Shown: positions 1-9,370, numbered from the stretch's first letter. The stretch: 49,451 bases of DNA from Myxococcales bacterium (GCA_012960035.1 DUBZ01000004.1:1-49451); one strand, 5' to 3'. Notes: generated from the letters alone by a model not told the origin. Numbers and translations: made by a program.

Positions 1-1
1 C

Positions 2-598
2 GTTTCATGCGCCCAGGCTTATGACGCCGGCGGCGCGGCGGCGCTATCGGTCCTGACCGATGAACATTTTTTCGGTGGACACCTCGACTCCCTAGCGAAG
101 ATCCGCGCCGAAGTATCGCTGCCGATTCTGCGCAAAGACTTTACGATCGACGCGTACCAGGTCGATGAGGCGCGAGCCGCTGGGGCGGACGCGATTTTAT
201 TGATCGCCAAGGCGTTGTCCGCAGACGTAATGCCTACGCTGGCAGCGCACGCGCGTGGGCTCGGACTTGATGTCTTGGTCGAAGTTCACGACGAAGTAGA
301 ACTCGAGCGGGCCCTCGACATGAAGGCCGACTTGATCGGCGTCAACAATCGAAATCTCGCGACCTTCGAAACTGACCTTGGGATCACCGAGCGCCTTGCC
401 GGGGTGCTGAATAACCGGAATCCCGATTCACTTCGTTCCGACATCGTGCTCGTCGGCGAGAGCGGCATCCGCAATCGGGCTGACGTCGCGCGCCTCGAAG
501 CGGTGGGCGCTCGCGCGTTCCTCGTAGGCGAATCACTTATGCGTGAGAAAGACCTGGTCCAGGCGCTCAACACACTACGAAGGGGGCCAGTAGAATGA
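2..598 (+). CDS. trpC: Indole-3-glycerol phosphate synthase, 5' partial
   Basis: This is the C-terminal ~198 residues of TrpC; the start lies left of the window. The enzyme closes the indole ring of CdRP to give indole-3-glycerol phosphate in tryptophan synthesis. The frame opens at base 2 and reads through the (beta/alpha)8-barrel signatures ALSVLTDEHFFGG, LPILRKDFTID, VEVHDEVELERAL, IGVNNRNLATF and LVGESGIRNRADV near the end, which hold the catalytic Lys (LRKDF), the NNRNL strand and the phosphate-binding GES segment. It is followed 49 nt later by trpF on the same strand, so it is part of the trp operon. Identification is very secure; only the N-terminal quarter is missing. Confidence 0.97.
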   Translation, partial: VSCAQAYDAGGAAALSVLTDEHFFGGHLDSLAKIRAEVSLPILRKDFTIDAYQVDEARAAGADAILLIAKALSADVMPTLAAHARGLGLDVLVEVHDEVELERALDMKADLIGVNNRNLATFETDLGITERLAGVLNNRNPDSLRSDIVLVGESGIRNRADVARLEAVGARAFLVGESLMREKDLVQALNTLRRGPVE

Positions 599-647
599 TC
601 GATCGCAAGCCAACCGATTTCAAGCACAACCAAGGAGGGAACTTGCA

Positions 648-1301
648 GTGAGCGGGAACGTTCGCATCAAGATCTGTGGAATCACAAGCCCGGAAGACGC
701 CATTGCGGCCGTTGAGGCTGGAGCGGATCTCATCGGCATCAACTTTGTTCCAACTTCGAAACGCTGCGTAGACATTCCGACCGCTGCCGCGATCTGCGAG
801 ACGATCGCGGACGCCCCGGTCGAAACGGTCGCGTTGTTTCAGAATGCGAATTGGGACGAGATGGAACATGTCTTGCGCCGGGTGAACTTCGACCGTGTCC
901 AACTTCACGGTGAGGAAACTGAAGAGGACGTCGAACTCGTCGACTTGCCGGTCATCAAGGCAATTCGCGGCGCGGACGTCGAAGCTGCCGAAGCGTATCC
1001 CGGCACATTACTGTTGCTCGATCATCCGAGTGAAGGTGGAGGTAAAGGGAATAGTTGGGACTGGAGTGAGGCGACGGAAGTCATCGAACTTGGCTACGAT
1101 GTCATCCTTGCGGGGGGGCTTAACCCGGAAAATGTCGCGCCGGCCCTTGGCGATCTAGGCGGAATGATGCCTTGGGGTGTCGACGTTGCAACGGGCGTCG
1201 AAGTCGACGGTCGCAAGGACCCTGCGCGGATGGCCGCGTTCATCAGTGCCGTCCGTGTCGCGGAAGAAGCTGACCGGATCGAGGGGATTGAAAGTGATTA
1301 G
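648..1301 (+). CDS. trpF: Phosphoribosylanthranilate isomerase
   Basis: TrpF isomerises phosphoribosylanthranilate to CdRP, the step before TrpC. The 217-residue product starts at GTG 648, preceded by a near-perfect Shine-Dalgarno (AAGGAGGG, 632-639). KICGIT near the N-terminus carries the catalytic Cys. VQLHGEE and [13 protein letters not shown] in the middle carry the catalytic Asp and phosphate-binding glycines, and [10 protein letters not shown] and [15 protein letters not shown] complete the TIM barrel. Length is normal for the family. The 3' end overlaps trpB by 8 nt, which implies translational coupling. Confidence 0.97.
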   Translation: MSGNVRIKICGITSPEDAIAAVEAGADLIGINFVPTSKRCVDIPTAAAICETIADAPVETVALFQNANWDEMEHVLRRVNFDRVQLHGEETEEDVELVDLPVIKAIRGADVEAAEAYPGTLLLLDHPSEGGGKGNSWDWSEATEVIELGYDVILAGGLNPENVAPALGDLGGMMPWGVDVATGVEVDGRKDPARMAAFISAVRVAEEADRIEGIESD

Positions 1302-2499
1302 CGAGCCCGATGAAGAAGGTTTCTTCGGAGAGTTCGGCGGCCGCTACGTACCAGAAACTCTGGTCGCAGCGATAGATGAACTTTGTGAAGCATACCCCCG
1401 CGTTACGCAGAGCCCCGAGTACATCAAAGAACTCGACGATCTGCTGACTCACTATGCGGGGCGACCCACGCCACTGACGTATGCCGCGCGGATGACGGAA
1501 GACCTGGGCGGCGCCAAGATTTACTTGAAGCGCGAAGACCTCACGCACACGGGGGCCCACAAAATCAACAACGTGCTGGGCCAAGCACTGCTCGCCAAGT
1601 ACATGGGCAAGCCACGGGTCATCGCCGAAACCGGAGCAGGGCAGCACGGCACCGCCATCGCGACTGCGTGCGCGTTGCTCGGTCTCGAGTGCGAGGTCTA
1701 TATGGGCGAAGAAGACATTCGCCGGCAGGCCCTCAACGTGTTCCGCATGGAGCTGTTGGGCGCCAAGGTACACTCGGTGTCGTCGGGGTCGAAGACCCTG
1801 AAGGACGCAATTAATGAAGCCATGCGCGACTGGGTTACGAATATTCGCAACACGTATTACTGCATAGGTTCTGTGATGGGCCCACATCCATATCCACTCC
1901 TCGTGCGTAATTTTCAGCGCGTGATCGGAGTCGAAGCCAGAGCCCAGATCCTCGAACGCGAGGGACGGTTGCCCGACGCCGTGATTGCGTGCGTGGGCGG
2001 CGGCTCCAACGCGATGGGGATCTTTCATCCGTTTGTGGGTGACGACGCAGTGCAATTGATCGGTGTCGAACCCGGTGGCGAGGGTGTCGAAACGGGACGC
2101 CACGGTGCAACGTTGATGGAGGGAGTGCCCGCAATTTTCCATGGCAAAAAGACATACGTCTTGACTGATGACGACGGCCAGATTTTCCCCGCACACTCGG
2201 TGTCCGCGGGGCTCGACTATCCAGGGGTTGGGCCCGAGCACGCGTACTTGCGCGACGTCGGGCGCGCATCGTATGAAGTCGCGAACGACGACGAGGCGCT
2301 GGATTCGTTTGTCTACCTTTCGCGTTGCGAAGGCATTATTCCGGCACTCGAATCGTCGCACGCCATCGCGTACGCACGCAGGCTCGCACCGACAATGAGC
2401 AAGGACGAGGTCCTGATTGTGAATTTGTCTGGACGCGGCGACAAAGACGTCGCCGAAGTGCGCGACCTGGCCGCGGCCGGAAAAACGAAAGCGCTTTAA
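1294..2499 (+). CDS. trpB: Tryptophan synthase beta chain
   Basis: TrpB condenses indole with serine to form tryptophan using PLP. The open frame extends further upstream, but the start is placed at GTG 1294 because it gives the usual N-terminus leading into [15 protein letters not shown], has GAGGGG just upstream, and overlaps trpF by only 8 nt. The product is 401 aa. HTGAHKINN carries the PLP-binding Lys, AETGAGQHG and the [10 protein letters not shown] phosphate-binding loop are present, and the C-terminus has NLSGRGDKD. It is coupled to trpA by a TAATG overlap, consistent with the alpha2beta2 complex being made at equal dose. Confidence 0.98.
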   Translation: MISEPDEEGFFGEFGGRYVPETLVAAIDELCEAYPRVTQSPEYIKELDDLLTHYAGRPTPLTYAARMTEDLGGAKIYLKREDLTHTGAHKINNVLGQALLAKYMGKPRVIAETGAGQHGTAIATACALLGLECEVYMGEEDIRRQALNVFRMELLGAKVHSVSSGSKTLKDAINEAMRDWVTNIRNTYYCIGSVMGPHPYPLLVRNFQRVIGVEARAQILEREGRLPDAVIACVGGGSNAMGIFHPFVGDDAVQLIGVEPGGEGVETGRHGATLMEGVPAIFHGKKTYVLTDDDGQIFPAHSVSAGLDYPGVGPEHAYLRDVGRASYEVANDDEALDSFVYLSRCEGIIPALESSHAIAYARRLAPTMSKDEVLIVNLSGRGDKDVAEVRDLAAAGKTKAL

Positions 2500-3308
2500 T
2501 GGGACGCATCGCAGAACGCTTCGCACTTCTTGACGAGCGCGGTGAAACCGCACTGATTCCTTTCATCACCGTGGGTGATCCCGACATCGAAACCAGCGAG
2601 GCCCTCGTGCTTTCGATGGCCGAAGCGGGTGCCGACCTCATCGAACTCGGGATCCCGTTTTCGGATCCGATCGCCGAAGGTCCGACGATTCAACGTTCGA
2701 GCGAACGTTCGCTGGCCGGAGGCACGAGCCTCAATGCGATCCTCGAACTCGTCTCTCGCTTGCGCGCAAAAGTCGAGATCCCGCTGATCCTGATGGGCTA
2801 CGCGAACCCGATTTTTGCGATGGGTTTCGAACGCTTCGCCAAGCTCGCGAGTGAAGTGGGCGTCGATGGCATCATCATCCCCGATTTACCGCCGGAAGAA
2901 GGCGAGGAATTGTTTGCGCGGTGCAACGAACTCGGCGTTGATGGCATTTTGCTCGCGGCACCGACGACGACTGATGAACGCCTCACCAAACTCGCGAGTG
3001 AGAGTCGGGGCTTTCTCTATTACGTGTCTTTGACGGGTGTAACCGGCGCGCGATCGGAGTTGGCAGCGGGCGTTGAAGAAGGCGTTCGCGCTGCACGCGG
3101 CTTGGGCAATATCCCGGTGTGCGTCGGCTTCGGGATTTCAACGCCCGAGCAGGCGACGAAGGTTGCGCAGTTTGCCGACGGTGTGGTGGTGGGCAGTGCC
3201 GTGGTCGATCGCATCGAAGCGTCGACGAGCCGGGAGGACGCGGTCGATTCCGTGGCGAAGTTCATCGCGGAACTCAAGGCGCCACTGCGCGAGATTCGTC
3301 GCTCCTAG
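2499..3308 (+). CDS. trpA: Tryptophan synthase alpha chain
   Basis: TrpA cleaves indole-3-glycerol phosphate to indole and glyceraldehyde-3-phosphate and channels indole to TrpB. The ATG at 2499 shares its A with the trpB stop codon. The longer open frame from 2325 lies inside trpB and is rejected as start. The 269-aa product has the catalytic Glu in LIELGIPFSDP and the catalytic Asp in FSDPIAEGPTIQ, then LILMGYANPI, GIIIPDLPPEE, YYVSLTGVTGAR, VGFGISTPEQ and VVVGSAVVDRIE in canonical order. It is the last gene of the trp operon; a convergent coaE begins 30 nt downstream. Confidence 0.98.
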   Translation: MGRIAERFALLDERGETALIPFITVGDPDIETSEALVLSMAEAGADLIELGIPFSDPIAEGPTIQRSSERSLAGGTSLNAILELVSRLRAKVEIPLILMGYANPIFAMGFERFAKLASEVGVDGIIIPDLPPEEGEELFARCNELGVDGILLAAPTTTDERLTKLASESRGFLYYVSLTGVTGARSELAAGVEEGVRAARGLGNIPVCVGFGISTPEQATKVAQFADGVVVGSAVVDRIEASTSREDAVDSVAKFIAELKAPLREIRRS

Positions 3309-3338
3309 TTTTCACCGGCGACGTCGTATTCGCGCGAT

Positions 3339-3956
3339 CTACTCGGTCAGCTTCTCGTACAGCGCCTTGACCTGTCGCTCGGTCTCGTCGGTCGTGCCCG
3401 AGTTGTCGATCGTATGGTCCGCGTATTCGCGCTTTTCGTCGATCGGCATTTGCGCGGCGATGCGCCGTTCCACTTCACTGCGGTCGCATGCATCGCGCGA
3501 GAGCGTGCGTTTGATTTGAGTTTCCACCGGCACCCATGCGAGAATCGTCGCGTCGTATTTCGTGGCGACTGCTGAGCCGGTGCCACGCTTGGCACCTTCG
3601 AACAGAAGCGGGATGTCGAGTACGACGAGCGGATCTCCATTCGCACGGCCCTCGCTTGCGCGTCGCATCATTTCCGCAATCACGGGGGGATGAACGATGA
3701 GCCCCAATTGTGCGCGTGCGTCGGCATCTCGAAAAACAATGTCGGAAACGGCTTCGCGATTCAGGGAACCGTCCCTGTCGATGATGTGGTCGCCGAAAGC
3801 CTTCGCCATTTCGGCAAGCATCGGCGTCCCGGGTGCCTGGAGTTCGTGGACCAGCGCGTCAGCATCGATCGGGGTGGCGCCGAGGGCGACGAGCATTTTG
3901 AGAATTGTGCTCTTGCCCGAGCCAATTCCACCAGAGAGCGCGACAACTTTTGACAT
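3339..3956 (-). CDS. coaE: Dephospho-CoA kinase
   Basis: CoaE performs the last step of coenzyme A synthesis, phosphorylating the 3'-OH of dephospho-CoA. The 205-aa product starts at ATG 3956 (MSKVVALSGGIGSGKST), placing the P-loop at the N-terminus as in the family. A 20-residue upstream extension of the frame is unlike CoaE and is rejected. The acidic lid/CoA motifs follow: ATPIDADALVHEL, FRDADARAQL, LDIPLLFEG and SRDACDRSEVERRIAAQ. The gene is convergent with trpA and divergent from the structured region upstream of pheA. Confidence 0.96.
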   Translation of the reverse strand: MSKVVALSGGIGSGKSTILKMLVALGATPIDADALVHELQAPGTPMLAEMAKAFGDHIIDRDGSLNREAVSDIVFRDADARAQLGLIVHPPVIAEMMRRASEGRANGDPLVVLDIPLLFEGAKRGTGSAVATKYDATILAWVPVETQIKRTLSRDACDRSEVERRIAAQMPIDEKREYADHTIDNSGTTDETERQVKALYEKLTE

Positions 3957-4083
3957 GGGGAGAGGATGACAGGAGCCCCCGTTTTGCTCAACTCGCGCGC
4001 TCGAACCGGTGGTCACAGCGAGTGCGGATCTCTCGAGCCTGAGGGGGCCTCCAGGGACTTCATCAAACCGATTCTGGGGGCCT

Positions 4084-4111
4084 TTGCGTGAGGTCCACCC
4101 TCCGATATATT
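4084..4111 (+). promoter_or_regulatory. Candidate sigma70-type promoter upstream of pheA
   Basis: TTGCGT (4084-4089) and TATATT (4106-4111) are separated by 16 nt, a good match to the housekeeping consensus in otherwise GC-rich DNA. Transcription would start near 4118, giving a leader of roughly 178 nt before the pheA ATG. This is a sequence match only. Confidence 0.45.
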
Positions 4112-4295
4112 GCGCCAGCGTTTTCGGGGGGTTAGCTGGTTTGCCGAACTCCGAGCCACAGCGAGCCCGCAGGTCTGCAATCCCCCAAAATACTTACGTC
4201 CAATACGGATGGGTCTCGGAAGGTTCCGATCCCTCCGCAATGCCTTCGCAACGGTTCGCGAAGCCTAGGCAAACGTCGTCACAGGGAGCGAAGTC
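4112..4295 (+). ncRNA. Strongly structured leader or small RNA before pheA
   Basis: No coding frame is evident in the ~340 nt between coaE and pheA, but the 180 nt after the candidate promoter can fold tightly. (1) TTTT-c-GGGGGGTT near 4121-4133 can pair with AATCCCCC-AAAA near 4180-4192. (2) A near-perfect hairpin of about 32 nt spans roughly 4207-4238 with core TCGGA-AGGT-TCCGA. (3) TGCCTTCGC...GCGAA...GGCA lies near 4242-4270. An alternative long-range pairing is GTTTGCC (near 4139) with GGCAAAC (near 4268). It could be a cis-acting leader of the pheA operon or an independent small RNA of 6S-like size. I could not match it to a known family. Confidence 0.35.
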
Positions 4296-5495
4296 ATGTC
4301 AAAAGGTCGCGACGACGAAACGTCGGGGGACCCGCCGTGGTCCGCCAGCGAAGTTGCCGCTGTGCTCGATGGACTGCGCGGCCAGATCGACGCCGTTGAC
4401 CTCGAGATCCTCGAACGGCTCAACGCGCGGGCGTCGCTTGTGGAAGACGTCGGCCGTCTGAAAAGCGGTGGTGATCGCAGCCCGATCTACGTTGCGAGCC
4501 GCGAACGCGACATCGTTGCCAACTTGATCAAACACAATGGAGGACCGTTTCCGAACGCCGCTCTGGTGCACGTGTTTCGTGAGGTCATCTCGGCCACGCG
4601 TTCCCTCGAAAAGATGGTGAGCGTCGCCTACCTCGGACCGGAAGGAACCTTCAGTCACTTGGCTGCGATTCGTCAGTTCGGCACGCAGATCGACCTGCAG
4701 CCGAACGCCAATCTCAAGGAAGTGTTCCTGAGGACTGAGCGCGGAGAGACGCACTTCGGTGTGGTGCCGGTCGAGAACACGACCGAAGGTGCCGTGACCG
4801 AATGCTTTGACACGTTGGTGGACTCCGACGTCACGATCTGCGGCGAACTGATGCTCGAGATTTCGCAGAACCTGCTGCGTCGCACGGGCGACTTCGAGGG
4901 GATCGAACGCGTCGCTTCGATGTGGCAGCCGCTAGCCCAGTGCCGAGAGTGGTTGCGACGGCGCTTGCCCAACGTCGAGTTGATCGAGACCACGAGTACG
5001 GCGCAAGCCGCGCAGCTCGCCGCGCAAGATGGCAAGCTCGCCGCCATTGGAAGTGAGATCGCCGCGGATGCCTATGGTCTCGAAGTTGTTGAAAGCGGGA
5101 TCGAGGACTTGCGCGGCAACACGACTCGTTTCTTCGTGATCGGTCGCGAGACGCCCGTGTCGAGCGGCAACGATCTCACAACGGTGGTCTTCACAACGCA
5201 CAAAAATCAGAGCGGGGCACTCCATCGCCTGCTCGAGTCGTTCGCGCGAAACAATGTCAACTTGACGTCAATCCAATCGCGACCGGTGAAGAGCAAGCCT
5301 TGGGAATACCTGTTCTTCGTGGACTTAGAAGGGCATCTCGATGACCCCCACGTTGCCGAAGCCCTGACCGAAGCCGCCAGCATGGCGCATTCGCACAAAG
5401 TCCTGGGTTCCTACCCACGCGCCCAGCCCATTCCAAGTGCAATCGTCAATAGCGTCGAAGACAGCATTGACCGCAGCGCCGACGACGGAGCCTGA
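4296..5495 (+). CDS. pheA: Bifunctional chorismate mutase / prephenate dehydratase
   Basis: The P-protein converts chorismate to prephenate and then to phenylpyruvate, the committed route to phenylalanine. The 399-aa product has three domains. An AroQ-type chorismate mutase occupies about residues 25-110 (GLRGQIDAVDLEILERLNAR, then RERDIV). The prephenate dehydratase follows (VAYLGPEGTFSHLAA, VVPVENTTEGAVTE, TRFFVIGRE). A C-terminal ACT domain (GALHRLLESFARNNVNLTSI, then QSRPVKSKPWEYLFFVD) is the usual phenylalanine feedback site. It leads the operon pheA-hisC-tyrA, with hisC starting 2 nt after its stop. Confidence 0.97.
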   Translation: MSKGRDDETSGDPPWSASEVAAVLDGLRGQIDAVDLEILERLNARASLVEDVGRLKSGGDRSPIYVASRERDIVANLIKHNGGPFPNAALVHVFREVISATRSLEKMVSVAYLGPEGTFSHLAAIRQFGTQIDLQPNANLKEVFLRTERGETHFGVVPVENTTEGAVTECFDTLVDSDVTICGELMLEISQNLLRRTGDFEGIERVASMWQPLAQCREWLRRRLPNVELIETTSTAQAAQLAAQDGKLAAIGSEIAADAYGLEVVESGIEDLRGNTTRFFVIGRETPVSSGNDLTTVVFTTHKNQSGALHRLLESFARNNVNLTSIQSRPVKSKPWEYLFFVDLEGHLDDPHVAEALTEAASMAHSHKVLGSYPRAQPIPSAIVNSVEDSIDRSADDGA

Positions 5496-5497
5496 CG

Positions 5498-6583
5498 ATG
5501 GCCATCAAAGATCTTGTAAACCCCCACATTCGGGATCTGGCTCCCTACGAGCCGGGCAAGCCCATGGAAACCCTCGAGCGCGAACTCGGCATCGCGTCTT
5601 CGGTCAAGCTCGCGTCCAACGAGAACCCCATCGGTCCTTCGCCCAAGGCGATCGAAGCGTTGCGCTCGCGCCTCGATGAAGTGAATCGATACCCCGACGG
5701 TGCGTGCTTTGAGTTGCGAACGCGCTTGTCCCAAAAGCTTGGCGTGAGTGAGCGCCAGCTGGTCTTCGGCTGCGGCGGTGATGAAATCCTCGAACTGTGG
5801 ATGAAGACCTTCGTCGCACCCGGCGACGAAGTCATTATGCCTTGGCCATCCTTTGCGATGTACCCGATCGTGGTGAAGGGGATGGGGGGCAAAGTCGTAG
5901 ACGTTCCGCTGCGTGAAGACTTCAGCCACGATCTCGATGGCATGCTCGACGCGATAACCGAGCGCACCAAAGTCATCTTCATCTGCAACCCCAATAATCC
6001 AACGGGCACAAGCATCGGCGCGAAAGAATTCGAAACGTTCGTCGATCGGTTGCCGCGAGACATCGTGCTCGCGGTTGACGAGGCGTACTACGAATTTGTT
6101 CGCCGCGAAGACTTCCCGCGCAGCATCGAGATGTTCGACAAACGTCCCGAAATGCTCGTATTGCGGACCTTCTCGAAAATCTACGGCCTTGCCGGGCTCC
6201 GCATTGGTTACGGCATCGGAAGCGAGGAAACGATCGGATACCTCGAACGTGCACGGCATCCGTTCAACGTGAATCGACTCGCCGAGTTCGCCGCGCTTGC
6301 AGCGCTTGACGACGACGAGCACGTCAAGAAAACTTTGGAGATCAACTCCAGTGGCATTGACTACCTGACACGGGAACTCACAGCACTCGGTGTGGAAGTC
6401 TTGCCAACGGACACGAACTTTTTGCTCGCGAAAGGCGGAGCAAATATCTACGACGAACTGCTTCGTCGCGGGGTGATCGTGCGTCCGATGGCCGGCTTCG
6501 GCTTGCCCGAACACGTGCGCATTTCGATCGGGCTTCCCGAAGAAAACGAGCGTCTTGTAAACGCGTTGCGTGAATTCGCATAG
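5498..6583 (+). CDS. hisC: Histidinol-phosphate / aromatic aminotransferase
   Basis: This is a class I/II PLP aminotransferase of the HisC family, 361 aa. The PLP lysine is in TFSKIYGLAGLRIGYG; also present are KLASNENPIGPSP, CGGDEILELW, FICNPNNPTGTS, DEAYYEF and the C-terminal RISIGLPEENE. HisC normally transaminates imidazole-acetol phosphate. Lying between pheA and tyrA, the likely in vivo job is also or mainly aromatic amino acid transamination (phenylpyruvate, hydroxyphenylpyruvate), as known for hisC2 paralogues in such operons. That assignment is inferred from context. The ATG is 2 nt after the pheA stop. Confidence 0.94.
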   Translation: MAIKDLVNPHIRDLAPYEPGKPMETLERELGIASSVKLASNENPIGPSPKAIEALRSRLDEVNRYPDGACFELRTRLSQKLGVSERQLVFGCGGDEILELWMKTFVAPGDEVIMPWPSFAMYPIVVKGMGGKVVDVPLREDFSHDLDGMLDAITERTKVIFICNPNNPTGTSIGAKEFETFVDRLPRDIVLAVDEAYYEFVRREDFPRSIEMFDKRPEMLVLRTFSKIYGLAGLRIGYGIGSEETIGYLERARHPFNVNRLAEFAALAALDDDEHVKKTLEINSSGIDYLTRELTALGVEVLPTDTNFLLAKGGANIYDELLRRGVIVRPMAGFGLPEHVRISIGLPEENERLVNALREFA

Positions 6584-6591
6584 GAGTGGCG

Positions 6592-7473
6592 TTGAGTCCG
6601 AATTTAAAAACGCCATTCGAGCGAGTCGCGATCCTGGGTGTTGGATTACTCGGCGGTTCTGTTGCGCTCGCCGCGAAGAAGCACGGGCTAGCCAAGCACG
6701 TCGTGGGTTCCGGACGACGGCAAGCCCCGCTTCAGGCGGCGTTGTCCCGGGGTCTACTCGACGAAGTTGCTGACGTTGCCAGAGCTTGTCGCGATGCGGA
6801 TCTCGTTTTGCTCGCGACTCCATTGGCGAGCATGGCGGCTGTTCTCGAGGCCGCGGTCCCAGAATTGGGTCCGAAAACGATCGTGACGGATGTAGGCAGC
6901 GTAAAAGGGCCGGTCGTAGAAACGCTTCCGAAGCTGTTGCCTGCTGGGACTACATTCATTGGCTCCCATCCCATGGCGGGCAGTCATTTGAACGGTGTCG
7001 AGCACGCTGAGGCGGACCTTTTCGAGGGGGCTTGCTGCGTGATGACACCAGGCTCGGATGCCTCACCTGAGGCTGTCGAGCGCCTCAGGCGCTTCTGGGA
7101 GGGAATCGGAGCAAAGGTTCTTGAACGCAGTCCGGAGGCCCACGATGACCATGCGGCCTGGATCAGCCACCTCCCGCACGCCCTCGCATTTGCCTTTACT
7201 CACGCCCTGCGGGAAACTCCCCCCGCTGCCGGAGAGATGATTGGTTCAGGGTTTCGCGACTTTACTCGCATTGCAAGGAGTGACGCCGCGCTCTGGGGCG
7301 ATATCCTGAGCGCCAACCGAAAATCGTTATCGGCTCCCCTCGAAAAATTCGGCCAATCGCTAAGCGCATTGGCCCGGGCGATCGAAGAGGGAGACGCAAA
7401 CAAAGTTGAGCAATTTCTAGCGTCTGCATCGGACGGACTCACGCGTGTGGAGTCTGGATCCGCAGACGATTAA
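6592..7473 (+). CDS. tyrA: Prephenate dehydrogenase
   Basis: TyrA oxidatively decarboxylates prephenate to 4-hydroxyphenylpyruvate with NAD(P)+. The N-terminal Rossmann loop is VAILGVGLLGGSVALAAKK; TDVGSVKGPVVE and the catalytic-region FIGSHPMAGSHLNGVEHA follow. The C-terminal helical half has DDHAAWISHLPHALAFA and GSGFRDFTRIA. I place the start at TTG 6592 because AGGAG (6582-6586) is 5 nt upstream of it; a GTG at 6586 in the same frame would overlap that site. The product is about 293 aa with no ACT domain. rpsA follows directly; aroA and cmk, common at this position in proteobacteria, are not here. Confidence 0.95.
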   Translation: MSPNLKTPFERVAILGVGLLGGSVALAAKKHGLAKHVVGSGRRQAPLQAALSRGLLDEVADVARACRDADLVLLATPLASMAAVLEAAVPELGPKTIVTDVGSVKGPVVETLPKLLPAGTTFIGSHPMAGSHLNGVEHAEADLFEGACCVMTPGSDASPEAVERLRRFWEGIGAKVLERSPEAHDDHAAWISHLPHALAFAFTHALRETPPAAGEMIGSGFRDFTRIARSDAALWGDILSANRKSLSAPLEKFGQSLSALARAIEEGDANKVEQFLASASDGLTRVESGSADD

Positions 7474-7543
7474 CCCGAGTCGGGCGGCAAAACCCGACAC
7501 GTCCTGATCGAAGTCGATCGGGATCTTGGAGTACAAACCAACT

Positions 7544-9250
7544 GTGAGTGAATCAACCAACCAACCGAGCTTTGCTGAGCTTTTCAGCCAAGGGCCCAAA
7601 TCAGCAAAAGAGGGCGAAGTTGCCAGTGGCATCGTCCTTTCCATCGACGACGAATTTGTTCAGGTCGACATCGGATTCAAATCCGAAGGTCTCGTTGCGA
7701 CCTGGGAGTTCATGGAGGATGACGGCACCGTCACTATCAAGGTGGGCGACACCGTTGACGTTCTCGTCGAAGACGCCGAAGACGAAGACGGACGCATCGT
7801 CCTTTCCAAAGAAAAAGCCGAACGTCTGAAGATTTGGGACGAGATCAGCCTCGCATTCGACGAAGATCGCGCCGTCGAAGGCACCGTCATCACCCGGGTT
7901 AAGGGTGGTTTGTCTGTTGACATTGGGGTGAAGGCATTCTTGCCGGGCTCGCAGGTCGACTTGCGACCGGTTCGAAACCTCGAAGGTCTCATTGGTCAGC
8001 GTTCGGAATTCAAGATCATCAAGTTCAACAAGCGACGCGGCAATATCGTTCTTTCTCGACGAGCGCTTCTCGAGACGGAACGGAAGAAGTTGCGACGCGA
8101 CACACTCGAGACTTTGTCTGCCAGCCAGATTGTCGACGGCGTGATCAAGAACCTCACCGACTACGGTGCGTTCATCGATCTCGGCGGCATCGACGGTTTG
8201 CTTCACATCACGGACATGTCATGGGGGCGCATCAACCACCCGAGCGAACTGTTCAAGGTGGGCGACGAGATCAAGGTGAAGGTGCTCAAGTTCGATCCGG
8301 ACGCAGAGCGCGTGTCCCTTGGGCTCAAGCAGATTCAGCCCGACCCGTGGATCGATGCGGCCATGCGCTACCCGATTGGCCAGCGCTTGAAGGGAGAGGT
8401 TGTAAGCCTCACCGACTACGGCGCATTCATCGAACTCGAAGCCGGCATCGAAGGTCTGGTGCATGTCTCAGAGATGTCTTGGACCAAGCGCGTCAAGCAC
8501 CCCTCGAAGATCGTGGCGGTGGGCGACTCGATCGAAGCTTTGGTGCTCGATGTCAATGAACGGGATCGCAAGATCTCGCTCGGCATGAAGCAGATCGAAG
8601 AGAACCCGTGGACCGTGATGGAAACGCAGTATCCCGTCGGCTCGATGGTGACCGGCGAAGTCCGCAACATCACGAACTTCGGCATCTTCGTCGGCCTCGA
8701 AGAAGGCATTGATGGTCTCGTCCACATTTCGGACGTGTCCTGGACCGAGCAGATCAAGCACCCGAGTGATCGCTTCGAAAAGGGCGACGAGGTCAAAGCC
8801 GTCGTGCTCAAGATCGACAAGGAGAACGAAAAGTTCTCCCTCGGTATCAAGCAGCTTGAGCCCAACCCGTGGGATGACATCGCCAAGAAGTACACGGTCG
8901 GCTCCGAAGTTACGGGCCCGGTCACCAACGTCACCGAATTCGGCATCTTCGTGAAGCTCGAAGAAGGCATCGACGGCTTGGTGTACAGCTCAGAACTTGG
9001 CACAGAGAAGATCGAAAACCCGGAAGAGCACTTTAAGGCCGGGGACGACGTGAAGTCGGTGATCGTCAAGGTTGATCCGATTGAGCAGAAGATTTCTCTC
9101 TCGATCCGTGCACTCACGGACAAGACAGAGCGCGCGGTCCTCAAAAAGGTGGCCGAGCAAGAGAGCTCAAGTCAGGCAACGACCTTCGGCGACCTGCTGA
9201 AGGAAAAGATGGCGGAGAAGGCAGATACTTCTCCATTGGAAGACGAATAA
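7544..9250 (+). CDS. rpsA: 30S ribosomal protein S1
   Basis: S1 binds mRNA on the small ribosomal subunit. The product is about 568 aa, the full proteobacterial length, with six tandem S1 domains. The first two are ribosome-binding and divergent (GIVLSIDDEFVQVDIGFKSE; VKGGLSVDIGVKAFLPGSQ). Four RNA-binding repeats follow (LTDYGAFIDLGGIDGLLHI; LTDYGAFIELEAGIEGLVHV; ITNFGIFVGLEEGIDGLVHI; VTEFGIFVKLEEGIDGLVY). The frame is open from TTG 7526, but GTG 7544 (VSESTNQPSFAEL) fits family N-termini, with GGAG 12 nt upstream. It is followed by a strong terminator. Confidence 0.97.
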   Translation: MSESTNQPSFAELFSQGPKSAKEGEVASGIVLSIDDEFVQVDIGFKSEGLVATWEFMEDDGTVTIKVGDTVDVLVEDAEDEDGRIVLSKEKAERLKIWDEISLAFDEDRAVEGTVITRVKGGLSVDIGVKAFLPGSQVDLRPVRNLEGLIGQRSEFKIIKFNKRRGNIVLSRRALLETERKKLRRDTLETLSASQIVDGVIKNLTDYGAFIDLGGIDGLLHITDMSWGRINHPSELFKVGDEIKVKVLKFDPDAERVSLGLKQIQPDPWIDAAMRYPIGQRLKGEVVSLTDYGAFIELEAGIEGLVHVSEMSWTKRVKHPSKIVAVGDSIEALVLDVNERDRKISLGMKQIEENPWTVMETQYPVGSMVTGEVRNITNFGIFVGLEEGIDGLVHISDVSWTEQIKHPSDRFEKGDEVKAVVLKIDKENEKFSLGIKQLEPNPWDDIAKKYTVGSEVTGPVTNVTEFGIFVKLEEGIDGLVYSSELGTEKIENPEEHFKAGDDVKSVIVKVDPIEQKISLSIRALTDKTERAVLKKVAEQESSSQATTFGDLLKEKMAEKADTSPLEDE

Positions 9251-9301
9251 CGCTAGTCGAGTACAGAACGCGTTAAGATAAGATACGAAGAACAGGACCC
9301 T

Positions 9302-9339
9302 TTCACTCGGGGGTCTAACGGCCCCCGAGTGAATTTTTT
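9302..9339 (+). terminator. Rho-independent terminator after rpsA
   Basis: A perfect 12-bp stem (TTCACTCGGGGG at 9302-9313 with CCCCCGAGTGAA at 9322-9333) and an 8-nt loop are followed by six T residues (9334-9339). It lies 51 nt after the rpsA stop and only 31 nt before the ihfB start, so transcription from rpsA into ihfB should be largely blocked or attenuated here. Confidence 0.9.
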
Positions 9340-9370
9340 GTCGATGGCGAACCATGAGCCGGAGAGAATG

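Noticed and set aside
1243..2553. 436-codon open frame antisense to trpB
   Set aside because: Antisense shadow of a highly conserved gene in GC-rich DNA; no recognisable motifs.
4207..4238. SRP (4.5S) RNA domain suggested by CGGAAGG
   Set aside because: The loop and flanking conserved bases of the SRP hairpin are not present; only a short chance match.
5411..6823. 470-codon open frame antisense to hisC/tyrA
   Set aside because: Same reason; opposite to conserved catalytic motifs.
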